The notes beneath the pieces were generated by a model. It was given only the letters and a program-made list of their open reading frames with translations, had not been told where the DNA came from and made no database searches. The translations under genes and the position numbers were made by a program. 29,207 bases of DNA from Candidatus Staskawiczbacteria bacterium RIFCSPLOWO2_01_FULL_38_12b (GTDB lineage Bacteria > Patescibacteriota > Minisyncoccia > Minisyncoccales > Staskawiczbacteraceae): contig MHPA01000024.1 of assembly GCA_001820255.1 (NCBI GenBank), positions 1,039 through 30,245 on the forward strand. The letters run 5' to 3'. Positions 16,139 through 23,253 of this stretch are shown piece after piece; the stretch's first letter is position 1; the number at the start of each line of letters is the position of its first letter.

Positions 16139-16787
16139 CTATTTTGAAGGGTTTTGGTGGGTGTGTTCTGAATCTATTTGGGAATAGCTAATTTGCTTTT
16201 GAATTTTCTCAATCACCTCTCTTTCGTGATGTATGGTATTTTTTGGTAGATTATTAATTACTCTGAATTACGAAACCCCCATTTTAAAAGAGTTTCGGGG
16301 TCTTTTTCCAAAATTTGGGCTATAAATGTGCTATAATTTTTAGGCGGAGCCTTTGGCTAAGCCTAAAAATTCTATCACATTTCTATCTCCAAATTTTGGA
16401 AAAATACCTCCGAGGGGTTTCGTAATTCAGAGTAATTAAAAACCATTGTAAATCATCGCACTTTTCCGGCTCCATTATTTTTGGCTCTCCATCCCATTTC
16501 TCAACTATAAAAAAATAATCTGATCTGTCTCCAGTTTCATCATGAGCAGTACGATATAATGCATGGGCGAATTTAACATCTGTAGGATTTATATCAATCC
16601 CAACTTCTTCTTTGGCTTCTCGTACCCCGGCAATTGAGGGAAGTTCTTTGGCATCAACATGGCCAGCTGGCACCCCATACCAGCCATCATAATATCCCGT
16701 ATTTTTCCTTCGCCCCAATAAAATTTCCTCTCCTTTCTTAAGGATAATGTAAACTGCCGGCACCGATTTATTTCTTTCTTTTTGCAT
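16139..16787 (-). pseudogene. Nudix hydrolase gene split by a MITE
   Basis: Residues 1-118 read from ATG 16787 and include the full Nudix box: G42, E48, R56 E57, E60 E61, G63 in the G-x5-E-x7-REUxEExGU pattern. At WFLI (115-118) the frame runs into the MITE and ends with 16 foreign residues, giving a 134-aa product. Beyond the MITE the same gene continues (NNLPKNTIHHEREVIEKIQ) to TAG at 16139-16141. Deleting the MITE and one TAATTA copy restores an uninterrupted ~156-codon frame through WFLINNLPKNTI. The family hydrolyses nucleoside diphosphates linked to other moieties. The truncated form keeps the catalytic box but loses the last strand and helix, so it may be unstable. Confidence 0.88.
16261..16432. 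mobile_element. 172-bp MITE with 19-bp TIRs and 6-bp target duplication
   Basis: The 19-bp perfect terminal inverted repeats read CTCTGAATTACGAAACCCC at each end. TAATTA flanks both sides (16255-16260 and 16433-16438); because this hexamer is itself palindromic, the exact boundary could be shifted slightly. The interior is a long imperfect palindrome centred on a GGC-rich hairpin (GGCGGAGCC and GGCTAAGCC arms). It carries no ORF. It disrupts the Nudix gene. Its core resembles the MITE at 11491-11647 although the ends differ. Confidence 0.92.
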
Positions 16788-16823
16788 AATTTTTAAATAA
16801 TAGGTCTCGGTCGGACTAAGAAT

Positions 16824-17462
16824 CTACTCCAATCCAATTAAAATGTCTTTATCTAAACATTCATAACACCAATCATCTACTTTGGTCTGCTTATTATAGT
16901 TTTCATCTTCCCAATCTCGTAGTCCCTTAATATCTTGCACTACTCTTGCAACAAAAGCATTCTGATATGTTGAATATGTTGATAGGTGTCTAGTTATAAC
17001 TGCTTCAGAAGAAATTGGTATAAAATTTACATTTATGTCTTTAAAAATATCTGCTGCAAAACGCATTACCCTAGGTAAATGATAAAAATTTGTCATCAAT
17101 CCTACTTTACCCGTAAGAAGATGCAATTTTTGGTTTTTTTGTAAAACTAGTTTTACAGCCCATAGATTACCCGTTGTATCTGGATCCGATTTTATACGAA
17201 TAATTTTTGGACAATCTTGGAGCTTATAAGTTTCAAATTGTTTTTCCAAATAACTTTTCATATCAGTAACTTTTTTTTCACTACCACCCACTATGAAATA
17301 TATTTTGACTCTTTCTGCAAAATCAACAGCCGCATCCATCCTCACTTGACCACCCAAGTAAATATTTTTCACAATTTCGTCAAATTGTCCATCAATATTA
17401 ATCTCGCTTGCACAAAAAAGAATTACTATATCATATTGTTTATATTTTTTGTCTTGATTCAT
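16824..17462 (-). CDS. DUF218 (YdcF/SanA-like) domain protein
   Basis: 212 aa from ATG 17462; a longer start (17480) is possible but adds only six residues. It has no TM, unlike SanA. The pattern is that of DUF218: an early strand VILFCASEIN, GGQVRMDAAVDFAE, then YFIVGGSEKK, SDPDTTGNL (the conserved D-T-x-N region), LLTGKVGLMTNFYHLPRVMR (the conserved YHxxR) and a final VNFIPISSEA. The biochemical role of the family is poorly known. It follows the DUF6864-like pair on the same strand after a ~110-bp gap and precedes the Nudix gene by ~36 bp. Confidence 0.7.
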   Translation of the reverse strand: MNQDKKYKQYDIVILFCASEINIDGQFDEIVKNIYLGGQVRMDAAVDFAERVKIYFIVGGSEKKVTDMKSYLEKQFETYKLQDCPKIIRIKSDPDTTGNLWAVKLVLQKNQKLHLLTGKVGLMTNFYHLPRVMRFAADIFKDINVNFIPISSEAVITRHLSTYSTYQNAFVARVVQDIKGLRDWEDENYNKQTKVDDWCYECLDKDILIGLE

Positions 17463-17572
17463 AAATCTTATAGTTCTCAATTTATCGATTTAGCTCATGC
17501 GTGCTGACCACTCCAGTCTAAAACCAAGATTTCAGAAAAAAAATGGACTTTTTTGTGTTCTTGAAACTTTGA

Positions 17573-17893
17573 TTACTTTAAATAAGGATTCTTCTGCTTT
17601 AAATTATCTATTTGATTCTGAAGATTATTTATAATTGAATCATTTTTTTCCTTGTTTAAATCGTCTAATTTTTGGTTTATTAAATTGGTTTTACCGATCA
17701 ATACCTCATAAGAACTACTTTTAAATCTATACGCATCTATTACCAAGCCAGAAACAGTCACCAAAAGAGTTAAAAACCCAAATACAACTACGATCATTAC
17801 CCCAATCATATAAGCGTCGATTCTTTTGATTGAATCCATTAACTCCTTGGGCGTAACATCAGAATTAGTTGGTTTTTGAAATCTCGTAGCCAT
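17573..17893 (-). CDS. Small membrane protein with C-terminal coiled coil
   Basis: 106 aa. A short cytosolic N-terminus (~30), one TM at ~32-54 (GVMIVVVFGFLTLLVTVSGL), then a helical coiled coil (~68-104, LINQKLDDLNKEKNDSIINN, then LQNQIDNLKQKN). It starts 1 bp after the stop of the DUF6864-like gene, so the two are a translationally coupled pair. Family unknown. Confidence 0.7.
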   Translation of the reverse strand: MATRFQKPTNSDVTPKELMDSIKRIDAYMIGVMIVVVFGFLTLLVTVSGLVIDAYRFKSSSYEVLIGKTNLINQKLDDLNKEKNDSIINNLQNQIDNLKQKNPYLK

Positions 17894-17894
17894 A

Positions 17895-18269
17895 CTATCT
17901 TTTCGCCTGGTAAATTGTATATTCTAGATTCCAAGAATCTCCAACTTTCCGACTACGATAATTTAGTGCAATTTGTTTTTCGTCGTTCGTTTTTCCAATC
18001 ATTAAAGGAGAAACATTACCAATATCAATGGATGAATTAAAATTAAATAATTTTAATTCAAGTTTTTTTGCGTCGGAGGTTACTTGGGTTTCTATTCTTG
18101 GATTTTTTGATTCATCATCATGAAAAGTAAAAACAAGACACAGATCATCTTCGGAACCAATAATTTCTTTTGTTTTAAATTTTATTTCAATTGGAGTTCT
18201 ACCATAAGAAATCACACTACCGTTGGCAAGAACTTCATAATCTCCCGTAGTAATACTTATTGATGACAT
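17895..18269 (-). CDS. DUF6864-like beta protein
   Basis: 124 aa, no signal peptide. An all-beta pattern: ITTGDYEVLANGSVISYG at the start, LCLVFTFHDDES, KKLELKLFNFNSS, PLMIGKTND, IALNYRSRKVGDSWNLEYTI. This agrees with my recollection of DUF6864 proteins (tight N-terminal TGxYEVxxxGTVxSF, FxF-D and GD motifs), but I cannot check it. No enzymatic residues stand out. It is coupled to the coiled-coil membrane protein downstream. Small cytosolic beta proteins paired with membrane coiled-coil proteins occur in both regulatory and defence contexts; neither is shown here. Confidence 0.55.
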   Translation of the reverse strand: MSSISITTGDYEVLANGSVISYGRTPIEIKFKTKEIIGSEDDLCLVFTFHDDESKNPRIETQVTSDAKKLELKLFNFNSSIDIGNVSPLMIGKTNDEKQIALNYRSRKVGDSWNLEYTIYQAKR

Positions 18270-18342
18270 TTTGAGTAGATATTTTAAAATGTTACTTAAT
18301 CACCTGACTTAGCATATGGCTTGCACTGAGCTTGCCGAAATG

Positions 18343-18413
18343 TTCCGGGGCTAGGATTCGAACCTAAATATTGGAGTCCAAAGCTCCAAGTCCTACCATT
18401 AGACGACCCCGGA
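18343..18413 (-). tRNA. tRNA-Gln (anticodon TTG)
   Basis: The minus strand reads TCCGGGG (acceptor 5'), D arm GTCT-AATGGTA-GGAC, anticodon stem TGGAG/CTCCA with loop CTTTGGA giving anticodon TTG, T arm TTAGG-TTCGAAT-CCTAG and acceptor 3' CCCCGGA plus discriminator A. The CCA end is not encoded. It starts 4 bp after the stop of the HTH/endonuclease-like gene, which suggests co-transcription and processing from that mRNA. Confidence 0.95.
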
Positions 18414-18417
18414 ATAA

Positions 18418-19101
18418 CTAATTTGTCAAATAAATTCCTTCTGTCCAGCCTTGAATTTTTCTATTTAATGTCGAACTTTCTCTCACTCCAACTCTTAATA
18501 AACCAAAATAATTTTCTCCGATATTTTTCCTTTTAGTAAGTATTATATTTTTCTTAAAATACATATTTCCAAAACTTTTCGAGGTAAATCCTGTATGTTT
18601 TAGCCAATAGTTATTTACCTCCTGAATCCGGTGTTTGTTATTTTTATGCAATACAATATTGAAAGATATCTTTTCCTGCGGTAATTTGATAGCTTCTATG
18701 AGCCATCGTATAAATATTTTTATCATATAAGGATCGGAGTTCGAAAATAATACTTTGCTGGATTTACTCATCTTTTCCTTGCTCCCCTCTGCCCAATATA
18801 GTGCTATTCCAATCAGCCATAGTTCTCTCTTAGATAATATACCAATCTCGTCGCGTGCTTTATCTTTTATCTGTTTAGTAAGGATTATTCTTTGATCTCT
18901 TTTTCTTGCCCCTCCCCGAATTACGGCGGCGAGTCTTTTTTCAGTTAATCTTTGCGTCTGTCTTTTAGCTAATTTAACACTTCTTAACCACAAAGACAAG
19001 GATGATTTAGCTACGGGAATTTGTTTTAAAATTTCACTGTAAGAGAAGCCTTGCCGTCTTAATTCTATGGCTTTATTTTTTTCTTCTATTTTTGATTTCA
19101 T
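18418..19101 (-). CDS. HTH protein with LAGLIDADG-like core, possible homing-endonuclease relative
   Basis: 227 aa, very basic. Residues ~8-42 form a resolvase/transposase-type HTH (AIELRRQGFSYSEILKQIPV, then AKSSLSLWLR). A Lys/Arg-rich linker follows. Residues ~92-135 contain ELWLIGIALYWAEGSKEK then VLFSNSDPYMIKIFIRWL, which resembles the LAGLIDADG-like helix (GxxxxxEG) and following strand of small endonucleases. The C-terminal half has RKNIGENYFGLLRVGVR and ends GWTEGIYL. Proteins like this are common in Patescibacteria, as far as I recall, but unnamed. It has a strong promoter with a palindrome over the -10 and is followed 4 bp later by tRNA-Gln. Endonuclease activity is inference; it could be only a DNA-binding regulator. 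Confidence 0.6.
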   Translation of the reverse strand: MKSKIEEKNKAIELRRQGFSYSEILKQIPVAKSSLSLWLRSVKLAKRQTQRLTEKRLAAVIRGGARKRDQRIILTKQIKDKARDEIGILSKRELWLIGIALYWAEGSKEKMSKSSKVLFSNSDPYMIKIFIRWLIEAIKLPQEKISFNIVLHKNNKHRIQEVNNYWLKHTGFTSKSFGNMYFKKNIILTKRKNIGENYFGLLRVGVRESSTLNRKIQGWTEGIYLTN

Positions 19102-19117
19102 ATTCGAACTAAGCTTT

Positions 19118-19156
19118 AGTATAATTAATTATACTATCTTGGTTCAAATAAAACAA
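19118..19156 (-). promoter_or_regulatory. Promoter with overlapping palindromic operator of the HTH gene
   Basis: Minus strand: TTGTTT (19151-19156), 17-bp spacer, TATAAT (19128-19133). A perfect 18-bp palindrome AGTATAATTAATTATACT (19118-19135) covers the -10, 16 bp before the ATG. Its placement fits autorepression by the HTH protein. Confidence 0.6.
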
Positions 19157-19160
19157 GCCA

Positions 19161-20333
19161 CTATGTTTCTTTATAGGTAATGTCAACTACCGCTAATTCC
19201 AAGGGCAACTGTAGTATAGTGGCATATTTCATCTTGTTTTCTGCATCAATAAATAATTCCAGCATTTTTTGTATTTCTTTTTCCTGCAGTTTTTCGGTTT
19301 GTTCTTTCATTCTTTCAATTTCTTCTTTTGATAACCCCGACACTTCCATGCTAATTAATTCAGGATTTATTTTCAGTAATAATGATTGGCGCACATAAAA
19401 TATCAGCGTTTTGGCAAATTCCTGCAAGTCCACTCCCCCATCAACCAGGGTGTTTAAAAATACCAAAGCCCCCTTAGTGTCTTTGGTCAAAAGAAAATCA
19501 ACAAACTGCGAAATCTGGCTCACCTCCACAATGCCTAAGAGTTCTTTTATTTCCTGGGTGGTTACCAGTTTGTCGCCTCCGGAAAAACTGATGCATTTAT
19601 CCAACAGCGATTCGGCGTCTCTAAAGGACCCCCGGGCGTTAAGCGCAATTAACGACAATCCCGATGGTTCAAATGTAACCTGCTCTTTTTTAGCTACAAA
19701 TTCTAACTTTTTTATGATTTCGGGAACATGCAATCGTTTAAAATCAAATCGCTGGCACCGTGAAATAATAGTAGGAATCATTTTTTGGGTTTCGGTGGTG
19801 GCCAAAATAAATATGGCGTGATTTGGCGGTTCTTCTAAGGTTTTTAAAAGGGCGTTGGCGGCGGATTTACTCAATTGATGACATTCGTCAATGATGAAAA
19901 TTTTGTACTTTGATTTTACCGGTGCGAATTTTATTCCCTCAATTAATTCTCTTACATCATCAACTCCGGTGTGGCTGGCGGCATCAATTTCTATTAAATC
20001 CATGGATTTGCCGGCGGTAATTTCCAGGCACGAATCACAGGTGTTGCAAGGTTTTGCTGTGTCCGCCGAAGCTTTAGTGGAGGAGGAACCACTTTTAGAT
20101 TCACCGGGCACAAGTCTGCGCCCGGCTTCGCTTCGCTCGCAATTTACCGCTTTGGCAAAAATTCTGGCCATGGTGGTTTTTCCTGATCCGCGCGGCCCGG
20201 AAAACAAATAGGCATGCGAAATGGCCCCGGATGTTATTGAGTTTTGCAAAGTCTGGACAATGTGTTCCTGCCCGATAATTTCAGAAAAATCCTGCGGCCG
20301 ATATTTTCTATATAATGCGATGTTATTTTCCAT
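19161..20333 (-). CDS. dnaX: DNA polymerase III subunit gamma (clamp loader)
   Basis: 390 aa, so only the gamma-type clamp-loader part (domains I-III) is present, without the tau C-terminal region. YRKYRP near the start, Walker A GPRGSGKT (46-53), zinc module C65 then C96, C99, C102, Walker B IIDECH (147-152), sensor I ATTETQK, SRCQRF arginine-finger motif, and the sensor II helix (GSFRDAESLLD). Between C65 and C96 lies a ~29-residue stretch, where E. coli has about 7, encoded by a palindromic insertion. It lies downstream of no other gene in its strand run; the next gene on the strand is the HTH gene 59 bp on. Confidence 0.95.
   Translation of the reverse strand: MENNIALYRKYRPQDFSEIIGQEHIVQTLQNSITSGAISHAYLFSGPRGSGKTTMARIFAKAVNCERSEAGRRLVPGESKSGSSSTKASADTAKPCNTCDSCLEITAGKSMDLIEIDAASHTGVDDVRELIEGIKFAPVKSKYKIFIIDECHQLSKSAANALLKTLEEPPNHAIFILATTETQKMIPTIISRCQRFDFKRLHVPEIIKKLEFVAKKEQVTFEPSGLSLIALNARGSFRDAESLLDKCISFSGGDKLVTTQEIKELLGIVEVSQISQFVDFLLTKDTKGALVFLNTLVDGGVDLQEFAKTLIFYVRQSLLLKINPELISMEVSGLSKEEIERMKEQTEKLQEKEIQKMLELFIDAENKMKYATILQLPLELAVVDITYKET
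20052..20138. repeat. In-frame palindromic insertion in dnaX
   Basis: This encodes residues 66-94 of DnaX (ERSEAGRRLVPGESKSG and following Ser/Ala-rich residues), which have no counterpart in the usual zinc module spacing. The DNA contains two hairpins: CCGGGC/GCCCGG (20104-20109 with 20120-20125) and AGTGG/CCACT around 20078-20095, and a GC-rich end (CTTCGCTTCGCTCGC). Size is compatible with the reading frame, so the element is tolerated, as with palindromic elements in other small genomes. Confidence 0.7.
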
Positions 20334-20378
20334 GGCTATTTTTATTTTTTATAACAAAAAACGGGAAGCATCACAATG

Positions 20379-20406
20379 TTGACAGTAGAAAATACTGTGA
20401 TAACAT
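20379..20406 (+). promoter_or_regulatory. Promoter for the 55-aa gene
   Basis: TTGACA (20379-20384), 16-bp spacer and TAACAT (20401-20406), about 40 bp before ATG 20447. The -35 is perfect and the -10 weaker. Confidence 0.5.
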
Positions 20407-20446
20407 TTAATGTAATACAAAACAATTCAAACAAAAGGGGGGTATT

Positions 20447-20614
20447 ATGCGAGAATATGTTGATCCGACCGTTACAGAAACATGGAAAATGAGAACCGTA
20501 ATACAGGATCAGCAAATTATAATTTCAAATCAGAAAAAAACCATTGCGGAAAAAGATAGGGAAATAGAAACCCTGAAAGCTGAAATTGAAAAATTAAAAA
20601 AACTCCCAGTTTGA
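20447..20614 (+). CDS. Small coiled-coil protein, 55 aa
   Basis: MREYVDPTVTETWKMRTV starts the protein. The remainder is a charged helix with heptad spacing (IAEKDREIETLKAEIEKLKK). A very strong Shine-Dalgarno AGGGGGG lies 4 bp before the ATG, a perfect -35 box upstream, and an intrinsic terminator 9 bp after the TGA stop, so this is a real monocistronic gene despite its size. No TM or catalytic residues. It may be a dimerising adaptor or small DNA/protein-binding protein. Family not recognised. Confidence 0.8.
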   Translation: MREYVDPTVTETWKMRTVIQDQQIIISNQKKTIAEKDREIETLKAEIEKLKKLPV

Positions 20615-20622
20615 GTTGTCAA

Positions 20623-20653
20623 AAGCCGGCAAATCCCCCCGGCTTCTTTTTTT
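20623..20653 (+). terminator. Intrinsic terminator after the 55-aa gene
   Basis: AAGCCGG (20623-20629) pairs with CCGGCTT (20639-20645) and is followed by CTTTTTTTT. Seven GC-rich pairs and a clean T tract. Confidence 0.85.
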
Positions 20654-20697
20654 ATTCGTGATTCGTAAATTCGTAAGGGATTCGTTATTCGTTGATG
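20653..20697. repeat. Short degenerate ATTCGT tandem repeats
   Basis: ATTCGT occurs five times in ~43 bp (ATTCGTG, ATTCGTAA, ATTCGTAAGGG, ATTCGTT, ATTCGTTG) between the 55-aa terminator and the end of the GtrA-like gene. Such low-complexity spacers look like slippage products. Confidence 0.6.
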
Positions 20698-20700
20698 CAT

Positions 20701-21300
20701 TTACTTCTTAAATACTAAAAATTTATATCCTAAAAAATTCCATATCGCCGATACCAGCGCCGCTAGAATTACGCTTAATTTTACCCATAGTATTGTCGGC
20801 AGTCCAAAGCGCAGCCCCATAATGTTTGTAAAGTAATAAAACGATGCCACGTCAATTAATAAACCAATGATCGTGATAGCAAGAAATTGGAATAACTCTT
20901 TGATAGTTTCTTCTTTTCCGTGTTTGCTAAATGCCCAGTGCTTGTTTCCCCAATATTTTAACAAAGTCGCAAATAAAAAAGAAAGTGTTTTTGCCAGCAA
21001 AGGATTTATTAAAATGAAAAATCCAAATATCCAAATGAAAACCTCAAAAATTTTCAGATCAGCTACCGTGGCCGCCGCACCCACTAAAAAAAACTTTCCA
21101 GCCTGGAATACAAATGCTAACTTTTTGCCTATTACATAACAAATCCATAGGCCAAGCAATGCTAGCAAGGGAAACAACAGCCAAAGCGCGAGGGCTTGAT
21201 AAAGGTTTAACGGGATTCCTAAATCTTTCAAAAAATCACTTATTACAAATCCCACGATTTTGCCGCAAATGAGGGCAATAACAATATCAATAATTTTCAT
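20701..21300 (-). CDS. GtrA-like membrane protein with extended N-terminus
   Basis: 199 aa from ATG 21300 (MKIIDIVIALICGKIVGF); an in-frame upstream start at 21360 is unlikely because it overlaps the cysS promoter. Residues ~70-199 are a four-TM GtrA-type domain (KFFLVGAAATVADLKIFEVF; LLKYWGNKHWAFSK; FLAITIIGLLIDVASFYYF; SAIWNFLGYKFLVFKK). About 70 extra residues with two predicted TM helices precede it, whereas typical GtrA proteins are 120-150 aa. The family moves or assists lipid-linked sugars across the membrane in surface polysaccharide assembly. Divergent from cysS with a 66-81 bp gap. Confidence 0.8.
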   Translation of the reverse strand: MKIIDIVIALICGKIVGFVISDFLKDLGIPLNLYQALALWLLFPLLALLGLWICYVIGKKLAFVFQAGKFFLVGAAATVADLKIFEVFIWIFGFFILINPLLAKTLSFLFATLLKYWGNKHWAFSKHGKEETIKELFQFLAITIIGLLIDVASFYYFTNIMGLRFGLPTILWVKLSVILAALVSAIWNFLGYKFLVFKK

Positions 21301-21331
21301 GTGCTTGCTTTCGTAAGAATCCTGCGTTTGA

Positions 21332-21360
21332 TTGAAATACCCAAAATCTTCTGCTATCAT
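21332..21360 (+). promoter_or_regulatory. Promoter of cysS
   Basis: TTGAAA (21332-21337), 17-bp spacer ending TG-C, TATCAT (21355-21360). Predicted start of transcription is near 21367, coinciding with an in-frame ATG, so the message may be leaderless or have a ~15-nt leader to ATG 21382. Confidence 0.55.
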
Positions 21361-21381
21361 AAGCCTATGATAAATAAAAAA

Positions 21382-22773
21382 ATGGTAATTTACAACACCC
21401 TATCAAAAAAGAAAGATGTGATAAAACCCATTAAAGGAAAAAAGATCAACCTCTTTGTATGCGGTCCCACAGTGTACGATTTTTCCCATATCGGCCACGC
21501 CAGAACCTATGTTTTTTTTGACGCTTTTGTAAGGTATTTAAGAGGCAGGGGTTTTACGGTTTTTTATTTGCAAAATATTACTGATATTGATGACAGGATC
21601 ATCCAGCGCGCGCGCGAAAAAGGGGTACCGATAAAAGATCTGGCTGATGCTTTTACTAAAGAATATTTAAAAAATATGAAAGCCCTGGGCATTACTAGTG
21701 TGAATAAGTATGCCAAGGCTACCGATTATATCAAAGAGATTATAAGCCAAATCCAAAGACTCCAAAAAAAAAGGTACGCATATAGTTTGGATGACGGGAT
21801 TTATTTTGACATTTTAAAATTTAAAAATTACGGTAAATTATCCGGTCGGACGGTGCTCGAATCAGAGGATTCGGTATCCCGCATAGATTATAGTAAAAAT
21901 AAAAGGAATCGGGGCGATTTTTGTTTGTGGAAATTTAAAGTTGAAGGTGAACCTTTCTGGCCAGCGCCTTTTGGAGCGGGGCGTCCCGGTTGGCACACTG
22001 AAGATACGGCAATTACCGAAACCTTTTTTGGCGCCCAATATGATATTCATGGCGGCGGCCGTGACTTGATTTTTCCCCACCACGAAGCGGAAATTACCCA
22101 AATGGAAGCTATTTCAGGTAAAAAACCTATGGCAAGGTATTGGATGCATACCGGTTTTTTAACTATGGATGAGCAAAAAATGTCAAAATCTTTGGGAAAC
22201 TTTATCGTCATCGACGATTTTTTAAAAAGGTATTCTCCTCAACAATTACGTTTTTGGATAACCAAGAATTTATGGCACTCCCCCATTGATTATTCCGAGT
22301 CCGTAATGATAGAAGTAAAAATGTCGTTGGAAAAAATTGAAGAATTTTTGCGAAAGTTAAAAGTTATAAAGTCAAAAGTTAGGGGCGTGACGGATGGAAA
22401 ATTATTAAAAACGGCCAAGGATGATTTTTATACTGCTCTAGCCGATGATTTTAACACACCAAAAGCGTTTGCGGTTATTTTTGAATTCATCAAAGAAATC
22501 AATAAATTATTAGATCAAAACCTGGTTGGCAAAAAAGCCGCAAAAGATATTTCTGCATTTTTTGTAGAAATAAATACGATGTTTGATATCATCGATTTTA
22601 AGAAGTTAAAAACTTCCAATGTGCCACATGAAGTTTCTGAATTAGTAAAAACCAGGGAGCAGTATAGAAAAGTGCAAAACTGGGAAAAATCAGACGAAAT
22701 TCGCCACGAAATAGAAAAATACGGATTTTCGGTGGATGATACCAAAGACGGAACGGTGTTAAAGAAAATGTAA
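21382..22773 (+). CDS. cysS: Cysteinyl-tRNA synthetase
   Basis: 463 aa from ATG 21382 (MVIYNTLSKKKDV), aligned with E. coli MLKIFNTL; ATG 21367 would add five residues. HIGH motif SHIGHARTY, Cys of VCGPTVYD (first zinc ligand), WHTEDTAI with GGGRDLIFPHHEAE (zinc/active-site region), KMSKS motif KMSKSLGNF, then the anticodon-binding helical domain. It charges tRNA-Cys with cysteine in the cytosol. The open frame further upstream (to 21301) covers promoter sequence and is not used. Single-gene transcription unit ending at an intrinsic terminator. Confidence 0.96.
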   Translation: MVIYNTLSKKKDVIKPIKGKKINLFVCGPTVYDFSHIGHARTYVFFDAFVRYLRGRGFTVFYLQNITDIDDRIIQRAREKGVPIKDLADAFTKEYLKNMKALGITSVNKYAKATDYIKEIISQIQRLQKKRYAYSLDDGIYFDILKFKNYGKLSGRTVLESEDSVSRIDYSKNKRNRGDFCLWKFKVEGEPFWPAPFGAGRPGWHTEDTAITETFFGAQYDIHGGGRDLIFPHHEAEITQMEAISGKKPMARYWMHTGFLTMDEQKMSKSLGNFIVIDDFLKRYSPQQLRFWITKNLWHSPIDYSESVMIEVKMSLEKIEEFLRKLKVIKSKVRGVTDGKLLKTAKDDFYTALADDFNTPKAFAVIFEFIKEINKLLDQNLVGKKAAKDISAFFVEINTMFDIIDFKKLKTSNVPHEVSELVKTREQYRKVQNWEKSDEIRHEIEKYGFSVDDTKDGTVLKKM

Positions 22774-22792
22774 AAAATTATGTAAAAAAAAG

Positions 22793-22820
22793 AAGCCGAA
22801 GTGAAACCTTGCGGCTTTTG
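22793..22820. terminator. Bidirectional terminator between cysS and the small membrane gene
   Basis: AAGCCG (22793-22798) pairs with CGGCTT (22812-22817). A-rich sequence on one side and TTTTGTTTG on the other allow termination of both convergent genes, with a modest 6-bp stem. Confidence 0.6.
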
Positions 22821-22829
22821 TTTGCTACT

Positions 22830-23075
22830 CTATTCTGTTTTATTTTCATTATTCCGATTTTCAATTTCCGGTCTTTTATCCCCCCCTACTGATAAGTAGA
22901 TTCCAAAGTGAAAGATTAAAATGAAACCTACGGTAAAGCAAGTAGCTGCCAGGGGAAACCATTGGGTATTTATCATTCCAGATAAGCCCAGGTGGAAAAG
23001 TAACAGGCTTAAACCAAAAATAATCAAACCGAAAATAAAAAGCAACCAGTTGGTAAGGTTCTCGTAAATCTTCAT
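22830..23075 (-). CDS. Two-TM small membrane protein
   Basis: 81 aa. TM 1 ~9-29 (NWLLFIFGLIIFGLSLLLFH), TM 2 ~39-60 (FPLAATCFTVGFILIFHFGI), then a charged tail (GDKRPEIENRNNENKTE). Perfect Shine-Dalgarno AAGGAG 6 bp before the ATG and a consensus promoter indicate high expression. I do not recognise the family. Confidence 0.75.
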   Translation of the reverse strand: MKIYENLTNWLLFIFGLIIFGLSLLLFHLGLSGMINTQWFPLAATCFTVGFILIFHFGIYLSVGGDKRPEIENRNNENKTE

Positions 23076-23122
23076 GGCATTCTCCTTATGAGGGGTGTGG
23101 GCAGGGAAGCAAACCTAAATTA

Positions 23123-23151
23123 ATAATATAGTTTATATGGGATATTGTCAA
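23123..23151 (-). promoter_or_regulatory. Consensus promoter of the 81-aa membrane protein
   Basis: Minus strand TTGACA (23146-23151), 17-bp spacer, TATTAT (23123-23128), with SD AAGGAG at 23082-23087. It is back-to-back with the dnaB promoter; the two -35 boxes are only 3 bp apart. Confidence 0.75.
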
Positions 23152-23154
23152 TGC

Positions 23155-23183
23155 TTGTTCCGCCCTCTGCTTTTTGGTATACA
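23155..23183 (+). promoter_or_regulatory. Promoter of dnaB
   Basis: TTGTTC (23155-23160), 17-bp spacer, TATACA (23178-23183), giving a ~64-nt leader to ATG 23254. The leader is T-rich with TTTTCTA-like repeats (about 23217-23245). Confidence 0.55.
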
Positions 23184-23253
23184 GATTGTATGAATTTATA
23201 ATTCCAACATTCGTATTTTATTTTCTACTTTCTATTTTCTAAATTCTCAAATT

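Noticed and set aside
16383..16437. C-terminal 16 residues of the Nudix frame as native sequence
   Set aside because: They are encoded by the MITE terminal repeat; the true C-terminus is on the far side of the element.
21301..21381. Longer cysS start
   Set aside because: The extension covers the TTGAAA/TATCAT promoter and matches no synthetase N-terminus.
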